Assembly: GCF_020176955.2 (NCBI RefSeq)
Contig: NZ_JAIUCZ020000007.1
Coordinates: 310,001 to 374,000 of the forward strand
Length of the DNA stretch: 64,000 nucleotides
DNA from: Nocardia sp. alder85J
GTDB taxonomy: Bacteria > Actinomycetota > Actinomycetes > Mycobacteriales > Mycobacteriaceae
Direction of reading: 5' to 3'
Shown here in pieces: positions 1 to 8,359 of the stretch; positions within the stretch are counted from its first letter, which is position 1; the number at the start of each line of letters is the position of its first letter. Position numbers and translations under genes: made by a program. The notes under the pieces are model-generated. The model was not told where the DNA came from, made no database searches, and saw only the letters and a list, made by a program, of their open reading frames with translations.

Positions 1-371
1 TGGCGGTCAGTTCGATGACCGCGCGAGCGCTGGAGATGGCGCTGGGAATGGGCGCCGAGGTGCACGCGGTGGCCGCCGACATCGACCCGGCGTCCACCAA
101 ACGCCTGAGCGCGCGCTGGAAACGGTGGGATCCGGGCATCCCGTTGAAGGTGCTGCCCGCCCCCAACCGGAGCCTGATCGCCACCCTGGTCGGCTACGTC
201 CGCAAGCAGACCGGCAAGGGCGAGCGGGTCACGGTGCTGCTGGTCCAGGTCGACACCCCGCACTGGTGGCAGCGCCTGCTGCACAATCCGCGCGGCCCGG
301 TGCTGGCCGCCGCACTGCGCACCCGGACGACGGCGCTGGTCGCCACCCTCACCGTGCACCTCGACCACTGA
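1..371 (+). CDS. APC-family permease-like protein, C-terminal end (5' partial)
   Basis: The frame is open from base 3 to a TGA at 369-371, so only the last ~122 residues are present. The visible part is soluble: a Rossmann-like stretch (TARALEMALGMGAEVHAVA), an RLSARWKRWDPGIPLKVLPAPNRS-type segment split by a linker, and a conserved-looking PHWWQRLLHNPRG motif. Large actinobacterial APC amino-acid permeases carry a cytosolic C-terminal domain of this kind, related to universal stress proteins, and that memory is the basis for the call. No membrane segment lies inside the window, so transport function is inferred. A different membrane protein with the same tail cannot be excluded. Confidence 0.55.
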   Translation, partial: AVSSMTARALEMALGMGAEVHAVAADIDPASTKRLSARWKRWDPGIPLKVLPAPNRSLIATLVGYVRKQTGKGERVTVLLVQVDTPHWWQRLLHNPRGPVLAAALRTRTTALVATLTVHLDH

Positions 372-556
372 ACCGGGCGATCGCCGGAGCGGCGCGCCGC
401 GCCGCGTCGACCACCCCGGCAATCGCGCCTCAAGTAAACACCAATTCTGGCCTGAACAGTCACCGGTACTGGTGAATTTCCGCATAAGTGATCACCAATT
501 CACATCCTGTGATAGAACTCACCGGGATCCCGCACGGGCGGGGTGAAGGGTGGTCA

Positions 557-2518
557 GTGGTCATGGAACCGACGGCACGGCAGCGCGCGGCGCTGAGCCT
601 GATCTGCGACACGTTCCTCCCGGGCGACGGCGCGGGATTGCCGTCCGCCTCGGAGCTGGGCGCGGTCGACACCGTGCTGGCGCTGCTGGCCCGCGCGCCC
701 CGGGCGGCCGACCGACAGCAACTGGCGACGCTGCTGAACGTCTGGGACGCACCGCTGTTCGGAGTGCTGACCGGCCGTGGCCCGCACCGGTTCTCGGCCC
801 TGTCGCCGCAGGACCGGGAGCGGGCGCTGCTGCGGCTCGGCGCCTCCGGCCTCGGCCCGCTGCGGGCGATCTTCCAGGCGCTGAAGGGCGCGTCGATCCT
901 GGCCTACAACATCACCCCCGGTCCGACCGGCGCCAACCCGCTGTGGCAGCGCCTCGGCTATCCGGGCGTGCCCGGCGCCCCGGAGCAGGCACCGCCCCCG
1001 CCGCTGCAACCGCTGCGCTGCGCCACCCCGGCCACGCTGTCCTGCGACGTCGTGGTGATCGGATCCGGCGCCGGCGGCGGGACGGCCGCCGCGGTGCTGG
1101 CCGGCGCGGGCCTGGACGTGATCGTGCTGGAACGCGGAAACTACTACGACGACCGGGATTTCGGCGCCGGCGAATTCGACGCCCTGCGCCGGTTGTACGC
1201 GGCCGGGCCGTCCGCCTCCGCCGAGGGCCAGATCACGCTGGTCGCGGGCAGTTGCCTGGGCGGCGGCACGGTCGTCAACTGGAGCACCTCACTGCCCACC
1301 CCGGACCACGTCCGAGCGGAATGGGCCGAACTGGGTGCGGCACAGTTCGTTTCGGCGGAGTTCGGCGACGCGCTCGCGGCGGTGACCCGGCGGATCGGCG
1401 TCACCACCGGCCGATCACCGCTGTCGGCCCGCGACGGCGTGCTCGAGCGCGGTGCCCGCGCCCTGGGCTGGACGGTGGATCCGTTGCCGCGCAACGTCTC
1501 CGACGCCTGCGACGCGGGCGTGGAATGCGGCCGCTGCGGGTACGGCTGCCGCCTCGGCGCGAAGCGGTCGGTCACCAAGACCTGGCTCGCCGATGCCGCG
1601 AGCGCCGGCGCCCGGCTGGTCGTCGACGCGGACGTCCGCCGGATCACCGTGCGCCACGGCCGCGCCGAGGAGGTGTCGGCGCGTACCTCGGACGGCGTGG
1701 AGATCCGGGTGCGCACCCGCGCGGTGGTGGTCGCCGCCGGCGCGGTGCAGACCCCGGCGCTGCTGCGCCGATCCGGGCTGCGCAACGAGAACATCGGCCG
1801 GTATCTGCGGCTGCATCCGGCCACGGCGGTGTTCGGCGTCTTCGACGACGAGATCCGGCCCTGGGAGGGCGCGCTACAGGCGCGGATCTGCCGCGAGCAC
1901 GCGGATCTGGACGGCAACGGCTACGGGGTCATCTACGAGACCGGGCCCACCCATCCGGGCCTGGGCAGCGGCTTCCTCGGCTGGCACGGCGCCGCCGACC
2001 ACCGCGAGGTCATGCTGGGCTTCGGCCACTCGAACGCCGTCGGCGTCATCACCCGCGACCGCGATCACGGCAGCGTGACCGTCGACCGCACCGGCGAACC
2101 GGTGGTGAAGTACCGGTTGTCGGACCACGACGCCGCCCATCTGCACACCGGAATCGCAGGCGCGGCGAACATTCTGGCGGCCGCCGGAGCGCGCCGGATC
2201 TTCTCCGGCCACCAGGCCGAGGTCGGCTACGAACCGGGCCGGCGCGGCTCGCACGCCGAATTCGCCACCGCCGCAAGGACTGCCGGATACCGGCCGGGCC
2301 GGTGCGCGCTGGGCGCCCTGCACATCATGGGTTCGGCGCGGATGGGCGGCTCGGCGCGGTTGTCGGCCACCGATCCGGACGGCGCCACCTGGGAGGTGCC
2401 GAACATCGTGGTCGCGGACGGTTCCTGCTTCCCGACCGCCCCAGGCGTCAACCCGATGGTGTCGATCGAGGCCGTCGGGTACATGAACGCCACCCGCCTG
2501 GCCGCCCGGCTGCGCTGA
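557..2518 (+). CDS. GMC-type FAD-dependent oxidoreductase (fatty alcohol oxidase-like)
   Basis: Predicted FAD-dependent oxidoreductase of the glucose-methanol-choline family, about 653 residues. A dinucleotide-binding motif (VVVIGSGAGGG) lies near residue 165, after a ~150-residue N-terminal helical domain (TARQRAALSLICDTFLPGDG) like that of long-chain alcohol oxidases. A cysteine-rich patch (CDAGVECGRCGYGCRLGAKR) sits mid-protein. The C-terminus has the GMC signature (HIMGSARMGG, then VADGSCFPTAPGVNPM) with the usual catalytic-region histidine. I prefer the GTG at 557 because GAAGGG ends 6 nt upstream; ATG 563 and ATG 488 are in frame. The substrate cannot be read from sequence; a sterol or fatty alcohol is plausible in a lipid-degrading actinobacterium. 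It converges with the left-running mshB operon. Confidence 0.85.
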   Translation: MVMEPTARQRAALSLICDTFLPGDGAGLPSASELGAVDTVLALLARAPRAADRQQLATLLNVWDAPLFGVLTGRGPHRFSALSPQDRERALLRLGASGLGPLRAIFQALKGASILAYNITPGPTGANPLWQRLGYPGVPGAPEQAPPPPLQPLRCATPATLSCDVVVIGSGAGGGTAAAVLAGAGLDVIVLERGNYYDDRDFGAGEFDALRRLYAAGPSASAEGQITLVAGSCLGGGTVVNWSTSLPTPDHVRAEWAELGAAQFVSAEFGDALAAVTRRIGVTTGRSPLSARDGVLERGARALGWTVDPLPRNVSDACDAGVECGRCGYGCRLGAKRSVTKTWLADAASAGARLVVDADVRRITVRHGRAEEVSARTSDGVEIRVRTRAVVVAAGAVQTPALLRRSGLRNENIGRYLRLHPATAVFGVFDDEIRPWEGALQARICREHADLDGNGYGVIYETGPTHPGLGSGFLGWHGAADHREVMLGFGHSNAVGVITRDRDHGSVTVDRTGEPVVKYRLSDHDAAHLHTGIAGAANILAAAGARRIFSGHQAEVGYEPGRRGSHAEFATAARTAGYRPGRCALGALHIMGSARMGGSARLSATDPDGATWEVPNIVVADGSCFPTAPGVNPMVSIEAVGYMNATRLAARLR

Positions 2519-2569
2519 GCCGGTGCGGAATCATCGTGGAGGCGGGCCGACGCCGCGATGAGCGGTCGT

Positions 2570-2983
2570 CTACGCGACCGCGGCCCGCGGTCGCAGGAAG
2601 GTCCGCCGGAACAGCACGAAACCGGCCGGAACCAGGCCGCAGGCCAGCAGCAGCGGCGCCGTCCAGTTGTCCACCAGCAGGATGTCGCCGCCGGGCCCGG
2701 TGGTGGAACAGATCAGGAAACCCAGCAGCCACGCCACCACCGGCAGCGACAGCGCCGCCGGCCGCGACACCACGGTGGCCATGGCGCGTACCAGCAGAAT
2801 GTTCACCACCGCCGCGACCAGCGCGGTGATCGGGAACGGGGTGCCGCCGATGTAGGCCGGCAGGAACAGCACCTCCAGCACCAGGGTCAGCAGGCCGTTG
2901 AACACCAGCAGCCCGGCCAGCAGTCCGCCCAGCAGTGCGTAGGCGCGTGCGGAACCGGCGGGCCGGTCGGGGGCGGCCGTCAC
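2570..2983 (-). CDS. small four-helix membrane protein (Rv1171-like)
   Basis: Conserved-type membrane protein of 137 residues with four hydrophobic segments (starting ALLGGLLAGLLVFNGLLTLVL; then PITALVAAVVNILLV; LSLPVVAWLLGFLI; APLLLACGLVPAGFVLF). The GTG at 2983 overlaps the TGA of the upstream 52-codon ORF in a GTGA, which argues against the longer reading from 3073. It is the last gene of lpqW-mshB-microprotein. In M. tuberculosis a membrane protein of similar size (Rv1171) follows mshB, so position and topology agree. No catalytic motif is visible and the function is unknown; a role near mycothiol or envelope metabolism would be guilt by association only. Confidence 0.75.
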   Translation of the reverse strand: MTAAPDRPAGSARAYALLGGLLAGLLVFNGLLTLVLEVLFLPAYIGGTPFPITALVAAVVNILLVRAMATVVSRPAALSLPVVAWLLGFLICSTTGPGGDILLVDNWTAPLLLACGLVPAGFVLFRRTFLRPRAAVA

Positions 2984-3138
2984 GGGACCGGCGGGAAGCC
3001 GAGCAGGGTCAGCAGATGACTCTGCGTATCCGCGAATCCGTACAGCACCGACATGTACAGATCGTGCTGCCATTGCCAGAACGGCCGCTGGCTCTCGACG
3101 AATGCGGCGATCGCATCCTGCAGGCTCCAGTTGTACAT
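2980..3138 (-). CDS. 52-residue microprotein between mshB and the membrane protein gene
   Basis: ATG at 3138 to TGA at 2982-2980, 52 residues, rich in aromatic residues (MYNWSLQDAIAAFV, PFWQWQHDLYMSVLYGF, LLTLLGFPPVP). It starts 12 nt after the mshB stop and its own stop overlaps the next GTG by 4 nt, the arrangement of a translated, coupled gene. It looks like an amphipathic helix followed by a hydrophobic tail, so membrane association is possible. I do not recognise a family. Support is the operon geometry and protein-like composition, not homology. Confidence 0.6.
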   Translation of the reverse strand: MYNWSLQDAIAAFVESQRPFWQWQHDLYMSVLYGFADTQSHLLTLLGFPPVP

Positions 3139-3150
3139 GCGGTCAGTGTC

Positions 3151-4062
3151 TCATTCCGTCGCGCCGGCGCCGGGACAACCCGGCAATCCGGCGAACAGGT
3201 CCTGCTCCCGGCCGTCCGGGCCGGTCGGTCCCGGCCGTCCGCGCACCAGCGTGTAGTGCTCCTCCGGCAGGATCGGCTGCGCGATGTCGTTGGACAGCGC
3301 GAAGACCCGATCCGAGGGCGCCACGCTCACCTGGGTGGCATGGGCGCGCAGCGCCGCGCACTTGGCGGGCAGCACTTCCGCGATGTCGATCACCGCGGTG
3401 ACGGATTCGCTGGGCACACCGGCCGATTCACCGTCGAGCGGCAACCGCCAGCCGGCCGGCAGCGGCACGGCCTCCGCGGCCAGTGCGACGGTGTGCCGAT
3501 GCAGCGCGTCGGCATCGGTGACCGTCCAGTACACCTTCGGTACGTCCCAGCCGTTCCCGGCGGCAGCCTCGATCGCCGCCATCGTGATCCGGTGGGCCCG
3601 AACATGATCCGGGTGGCCGTAGCCACCGCGCGGGTCGTAGCACACCACCACCCGCGGCCGTCGCGACAGCAGTACCTCGGTCAGCGCGTCCACCGCCGCG
3701 GCGCCGGAATTGACGAAAGCCCGTGGATTACGGGCGGATTCGGCCTCCTGCGGTGCCGCGGTGGTGCCGGACATCCCGGAATCCCGCCAGCGCCCGGCGC
3801 CACCCAGGAAATACGGCTCGCCGACCCCCAATGCGGCCAGCGCCGTGGACAATTCGCCGATCCGGTAACCGCCGAGCTGATCCGCGCGGGCGCTCACCAG
3901 CTCGGCCCAGCGCGGGCCGATGACCTCGCCCTCCTCACCGAGGGTGCAGGTCACCACGGTCACCGGGACGCCGCGGCGGCGGTAGTGCGCGATGGTGCCA
4001 CCGGTGCCGATGGTCTCGTCGTCGGGATGAGCATGAACCAGCAGCAGGCCGCCCTCGCTCAC
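3151..4062 (-). CDS. mshB: N-acetyl-1-D-myo-inositol-2-amino-2-deoxy-glucopyranoside deacetylase
   Basis: Zinc-dependent deacetylase of mycothiol biosynthesis, converting GlcNAc-Ins to GlcN-Ins in the cytosol. The protein is 303 residues, matching the M. tuberculosis enzyme. The LmbE/PIG-L motif HAHPDDE is at residues 10-16 (ligands H12 and D15), and the third ligand histidine lies in GGYGHPDHV near residue 145. The true start is GTG 4062, overlapping the lpqW stop (4061-4059) as GTGA; the longer open frame to 4422 has atypical residues and lies inside lpqW. The close paralogue Mca acts on mycothiol conjugates, but length and the lpqW-mshB context favour MshB. It is probably translated from the lpqW transcript by coupling. 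Confidence 0.93.
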   Translation of the reverse strand: MSEGGLLLVHAHPDDETIGTGGTIAHYRRRGVPVTVVTCTLGEEGEVIGPRWAELVSARADQLGGYRIGELSTALAALGVGEPYFLGGAGRWRDSGMSGTTAAPQEAESARNPRAFVNSGAAAVDALTEVLLSRRPRVVVCYDPRGGYGHPDHVRAHRITMAAIEAAAGNGWDVPKVYWTVTDADALHRHTVALAAEAVPLPAGWRLPLDGESAGVPSESVTAVIDIAEVLPAKCAALRAHATQVSVAPSDRVFALSNDIAQPILPEEHYTLVRGRPGPTGPDGREQDLFAGLPGCPGAGATE

Positions 4063-5867
4063 GACAGTCGCCGCCAGGTCGCGGCCCCGCCGAAGATGCC
4101 GACCTGGATGGCGCCGTTCAGCGACACCCCGTCCACCCGCGGCCCGGCCGCGGCGACGCCGTTGTCCTGCACGATCGGCAGCACCGTCGCCAGCTCCCAC
4201 AGCCGGGGCTCGGCGTCGGCGATCACCTTGGCCGCGTCCAGCCCGCGCACCGCGTTGTCGGCGGCCGGTTGCAGGGCCGGATCGCAGACACCGGACACGT
4301 TGGCCGGGGCCTTGCGGGCCGCCTCCACCGCCGCGGTGTCCTCGCCGCCGGGCAGCGACGCCGGCGGGCAGCCGTAGCGGGAGGCCAGCACGGTGGCCGG
4401 ATCCTCCCCCGCGCGCTCCCAACCCACGATCGCGTCCACGCTGCCGTCCAGCAGATCCTTGCCGTACAGCTCGTCGGCGGGCAGGCTGCGCACCGTCGCG
4501 TCGATACCCGCGCTGCGCAGCTGGTCGGCGGCGGTGTTGGCGACCGCCAGCGTGCTCGGATCCTTGTCGACGGCGGCCAGGTGGATGGTCAGCGTCCGGC
4601 CGTTCTTGGCGATCGGGCGCGGCTGCGGCGCGGGCGAGGTGGTGGTGTTGCCCGCCGGTGGCGGCTCCGGCGCCCGTCCGAAACCGGCCTCGGACAGCAG
4701 TCCGAACACCTCCTCCGGCGACGGGCGCGGCGGCGCGGTCGGCGCGTACCCCGGTTCCGACGGGGTCAGCACCTGCGCGCGGACCGGATCCACCCAGGAA
4801 CCGATCTGCGCGCCCACGGTCGCCAGCAGCACCGGATCCAGCAGACCGAGCACCGCGTGCCGTACCCGGACGTCGGTGAGATCACCGCTGCGCGCGTTGA
4901 GGGTCAGCTGCATCACCCGGGCCTGCGGCATGGTGGCGGTGCGCACCGACGGGATCGCGGCCAGCTGGGCCTGGGTCGCCACGCCGCCGTGCACCAGCGC
5001 CATCTGCGCGTCACCGGAGCGCAGCGATTCGGCCAGCTGGGCGGCGGTGCCGCCGCGGCGCAACAGGATCTGGTCCGGCACCGCGGGCGTACCCCAGTAG
5101 CGGTCGTTGCGCTCGAGCAGGATCTCCTCCCGCCCGGCGTCGGCCTGCTTCACCCGGAACTGCCCGCCGGAGATCGGATTCTGGTCGATCAGCCCGCGGT
5201 CGACGGTCAGCGAGCGCTGGAAACCACCCGGAGAATCCTTCAGCAGGTGCGAGGGCAGCAGATCGGTGAACAGCTGCCGCCAGGCCGGATATTCGGCGCT
5301 GAGCACCACGGTGACCGTCTTACCGCCCTCGGACGAGGTGATATCCGAGATCAGCCGGTAACCGGCCGGATCCACCACCCCGGGCTGCGAGATCATCTGC
5401 TGCCACAGGTAGCGGAAATCCTCCGCCGCGATCGGAGCGCCGTCGGACCAGGACGCCTGGTTCTGGATCTTGTAGGTGAGGGTGAACGGCTCCTGCGCGG
5501 TCACATCCGCCGACACCAGCAGCGCGGTGTCGGGCACCCAGTCGGTGGCCCCGGCCGGCGGCCCGGGCACCGCCGAGGGCACCGGTTTGAACGGACTCGG
5601 GAACACCAGCGAGGCCACCGCGTTGGTGGCCGGCGACTGATTCGAGCGCAGGTGCGGATTCAGCCCGGTGCCGATGTCGTCGACGGCCACCACCACCGTG
5701 CTCTTGGTCGGCTTGGCGGGGGTGGTCTTCGGGCTGTCGGTGCTCTCGATCGGCGGCGGCGGATTGGCCGTACAACCGGTCAGCACCACCACCGATGCCG
5801 CCAGTATCACCGTCAGCACCCGCGGCAGCCGCGGCTTTCCCGCCTCTCTGCGGTTCAGGCCATACAA
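4059..5867 (-). CDS. lpqW: LpqW-type family-5 solute-binding lipoprotein
   Basis: Exported lipoprotein of about 602 residues with the fold of peptide-transporter binding proteins (SBP family 5: SDGAPIAAEDFRYLWQQM, ISGGQFRVKQADAG, RNDRYWG). A signal sequence runs into a lipobox (VVLTGC) around residues 26-31, followed by a Pro/Thr-rich linker. In mycobacteria LpqW does not import peptides but influences the balance of PIM and lipoarabinomannan synthesis. The call rests on the typA-lpqW-mshB order shared with M. tuberculosis. I prefer the TTG at 5867, 7 nt after AGGGG; GTG 5891 is an in-frame alternative. No permease or ATPase genes are adjacent, consistent with a non-transport role. Confidence 0.88.
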   Translation of the reverse strand: MYGLNRREAGKPRLPRVLTVILAASVVVLTGCTANPPPPIESTDSPKTTPAKPTKSTVVVAVDDIGTGLNPHLRSNQSPATNAVASLVFPSPFKPVPSAVPGPPAGATDWVPDTALLVSADVTAQEPFTLTYKIQNQASWSDGAPIAAEDFRYLWQQMISQPGVVDPAGYRLISDITSSEGGKTVTVVLSAEYPAWRQLFTDLLPSHLLKDSPGGFQRSLTVDRGLIDQNPISGGQFRVKQADAGREEILLERNDRYWGTPAVPDQILLRRGGTAAQLAESLRSGDAQMALVHGGVATQAQLAAIPSVRTATMPQARVMQLTLNARSGDLTDVRVRHAVLGLLDPVLLATVGAQIGSWVDPVRAQVLTPSEPGYAPTAPPRPSPEEVFGLLSEAGFGRAPEPPPAGNTTTSPAPQPRPIAKNGRTLTIHLAAVDKDPSTLAVANTAADQLRSAGIDATVRSLPADELYGKDLLDGSVDAIVGWERAGEDPATVLASRYGCPPASLPGGEDTAAVEAARKAPANVSGVCDPALQPAADNAVRGLDAAKVIADAEPRLWELATVLPIVQDNGVAAAGPRVDGVSLNGAIQVGIFGGAATWRRLS

Positions 5868-5967
5868 GTAAATGCCCCTGACGTTGATCACAGGTCCTGC
5901 GCGAGTACCGCTCGGCAGGGACTGGCCGGGGGAGTTGCACTCACGAAATCTTGCCGCCCGTACGTTA

Positions 5968-7869
5968 CTACGCGCCCGTCGCCGCGCGGTCACGCGCTTT
6001 GCGGCGGGACAGCTCCCGGCCACGTTCGGTGGCATTGAGGATGAGTTTGCGCACCCGCACGATCTGGGGAGTGACCTCGACACACTCGTCGACGGCACAG
6101 AACTCCATCGCGCTCTCCAGATCCAGTTGCAGCGGCTTGGCCAGTGTCTCGAGTACGTCACCGGTGGCCGACCGCATATTGGTCAGCTTCTTCTCCCTGG
6201 TGACGTTGATGTCGAGATCCTCCGCACGCGGGTTGACGCCCACCACGTGACCCTCGTAGGTGTCCGCACCCGGCTCCACGAAGAACTGACCGCGGTCGGC
6301 CAGCTGGATCATGGCGAACGGGGTCACCGAGCCGGCCCGGTCGGAGACCAGCGAGCCGGTGTGCCGGGCGCGGATCTCGCCGGCCCAGGGCGCGTACCCG
6401 TCGAACACCGCGTTGGCGATGCCGGTGCCGCGGGTCTCGGTCAGGAAGTCGGTGCGGAAGCCGATCAGGCCGCGCGACGGGACGATGAACTCCATTCGCA
6501 CCCAGCCGGCGGAGTGGTTGCTCATCTGCACCATCTTGCCCTTGCGGGCGGCCAGCAGCTGGGTGACCGAACCCAGGTACTCGTCGGGGCAGTCGACGGT
6601 CAGTTCCTCGAACGGCTCGTGGATCTTGCCGTCGACGGTCCGGGTGACCACCTGCGGCTTGCCGACGGTCAGTTCGAAGCCCTCGCGGCGCATCTGCTCG
6701 ACCAGGATGGCCAGCGCCAGCTCACCACGGCCCTGCACCTCCCAGGCGTCCGGGCGGCCGATGTCGAGCACCCGCAGCGACACGTTGCCGACCAGCTCCT
6801 GATCCAGCCGGGCCTTCACCATGCGGGCGGTCAGCTTGTGCCCCGACACCCGGCCGACCAGCGGCGAGGTGTTGGTGCCGATGGTGACCGAGATGGCCGG
6901 CTCGTCGACGGTGATGCGCGGCAACGCGACCGGATTCTCCACATCGGCGAGGGTGTCGCCGATCATGATGTCCGGAATGCCCGCGATGGCGACGATATCG
7001 CCCGCGACGGCCTCCTCACCGGGCTTGCGCTCGACGCCGATGGTCTGGAGCAGTTCGGTGATGCGGACGGTCTTGACGCCCTCACCGTGCATCCAGACCA
7101 CGTTCGAGCCCTTGCGCAGGGTGCCGTTGTGGATGCGGACCAGGCCGATGCGGCCCAGGAACGGCGAGGCGTCCAGGTTGGTGACGTGCGCCTGCAACGG
7201 CGCGTCCTTGTCGCCCTTCGGCGCCGGGATGTACTTCAGCAACACCTCGAACAGCTCGTCGAGGTTCTCCGCGTCGGGGGCGTTGCCGTTCTCCGGCTGG
7301 GTGGTGGACGCCTTGCCCTCGCGGCCGGAGGCGTACAGGACCGGCAGGTCCAGCGCCAGCTCGGCGGCCTCGGAGGCCTCGTCGTCCAGATCGGAGGCCA
7401 GGTCCAGCAGCAGGTCGTGACTCTCCTCGACGACCTCCTCGATGCGCGCGTCGGGCCGGTCGGTCTTGTTGACCACCAGGATCACCGGCAGCGAGGCGGC
7501 CAGCGCCTTGCGCAGCACGAACCGGGTCTGCGGCAGCGGGCCCTCGGACGCGTCGACCAGCAGCACGACGCCGTCGACCATGGACAGCCCGCGCTCGACC
7601 TCACCACCGAAATCGGCGTGGCCGGGGGTATCGATCACGTTGATCACGGTGACGCTGCCGTCGGCGTGGTGCCGATGCACCGCGGTGTTCTTGGCGAGAA
7701 TGGTGATGCCCTTCTCGCGCTCCAGATCACCGGAGTCCATCACCCGGTCGACCACCTCGGCCCGCTCGGCGAACGCACCGGACTGCTTGAGCATCGCGTC
7801 GACCAGCGTCGTCTTGCCGTGGTCTACGTGAGCCACAATGGCAACATTGCGGAACTCGACAGACGACAC
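5968..7869 (-). CDS. typA: translational GTPase TypA/BipA
   Basis: Ribosome-associated GTPase of the EF-G superfamily, 633 residues, acting in ribosome assembly and stress adaptation. Visible elements are G1 AHVDHGKTT (13-21), the switch region REKGITILAKN, G3 DTPGHADFGGEVER, G4 NKTDRPDAR, domains II/III, and the family C-terminal domain (PSRGLIGFRTDFLTETRG). An acidic segment (ASDLDDEASEAAELALDLP) sits inside the G-domain as in other actinobacterial TypA. The GTG start at 7869 has a strong ribosome site (AGGAGGATC, 7874-7882). It precedes lpqW in the same direction with a ~100-nt gap and is divergent from the pterin dehydratase gene. Confidence 0.96.
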   Translation of the reverse strand: MSSVEFRNVAIVAHVDHGKTTLVDAMLKQSGAFAERAEVVDRVMDSGDLEREKGITILAKNTAVHRHHADGSVTVINVIDTPGHADFGGEVERGLSMVDGVVLLVDASEGPLPQTRFVLRKALAASLPVILVVNKTDRPDARIEEVVEESHDLLLDLASDLDDEASEAAELALDLPVLYASGREGKASTTQPENGNAPDAENLDELFEVLLKYIPAPKGDKDAPLQAHVTNLDASPFLGRIGLVRIHNGTLRKGSNVVWMHGEGVKTVRITELLQTIGVERKPGEEAVAGDIVAIAGIPDIMIGDTLADVENPVALPRITVDEPAISVTIGTNTSPLVGRVSGHKLTARMVKARLDQELVGNVSLRVLDIGRPDAWEVQGRGELALAILVEQMRREGFELTVGKPQVVTRTVDGKIHEPFEELTVDCPDEYLGSVTQLLAARKGKMVQMSNHSAGWVRMEFIVPSRGLIGFRTDFLTETRGTGIANAVFDGYAPWAGEIRARHTGSLVSDRAGSVTPFAMIQLADRGQFFVEPGADTYEGHVVGVNPRAEDLDINVTREKKLTNMRSATGDVLETLAKPLQLDLESAMEFCAVDECVEVTPQIVRVRKLILNATERGRELSRRKARDRAATGA

Positions 7870-8068
7870 GTTGGATCCTCCTGGTGAAAGTAACTTGGGC
7901 GGCCCACCCTCCTCGGCGAGGGTCCTCGAGCAAGACAGGTGGATTCATCGCACCGGGCATGCGGCCAGCTACACAGTACCGAAATACGATGAACGGTCCG
8001 CCCGCCGCCCGCCCCTCGGCGCTCGCACCCGCGCGCGTCACCGCCACTCACCGGGGTAGAACAGGGAT

Positions 8069-8359
8069 ATGAGCACTCCGCTGCTGACCGGCGACGAGCT
8101 CGCCGCCGCCTTGAAAGACCTGCCCGACTGGACCCGCGAGGGTGACAGCATCACCCGGACCGTGCAGGCCCCGACCTTCCCCGCGGGTATCGAACTGGTC
8201 ACCCGGGTGGCCGCCGCCGCGGAGGCGGCCGACCATCATCCCGACATCGACATCCGCTGGCGCAAGGTCACCTTCACCCTGTCGACGCACTCCGCGGGCG
8301 GGCTCACCCGGCAGGATGTGGCGCTGGCAGCCGAGATAGATCGGCTGGCCCGGGCGTGA
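8069..8359 (+). CDS. 4a-hydroxytetrahydrobiopterin (pterin carbinolamine) dehydratase
   Basis: Small cytosolic enzyme of 96 residues that dehydrates pterin-4a-carbinolamine during pterin-cofactor recycling. The family motif is clear: EAADHHPDIDIRW (adjacent catalytic histidines) followed by KVTFTLSTHSAGGLTRQD. The start is ATG 8069 after ACAGGG. It overlaps the 3' end of the convergent pimE gene by 56 bp, so the two mRNAs are complementary at their ends. M. tuberculosis has the same pair (Rv1159A beside pimE). No aromatic amino-acid hydroxylase is adjacent, so the pterin substrate is unknown. Confidence 0.9.
   Translation: MSTPLLTGDELAAALKDLPDWTREGDSITRTVQAPTFPAGIELVTRVAAAAEAADHHPDIDIRWRKVTFTLSTHSAGGLTRQDVALAAEIDRLARA

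Noticed and set aside
4063-4422. Upstream extension of mshB
   Set aside because: Its composition is shadow-like and lies in antiphase within lpqW; the GTG at 4062 gives the exact family length and start.
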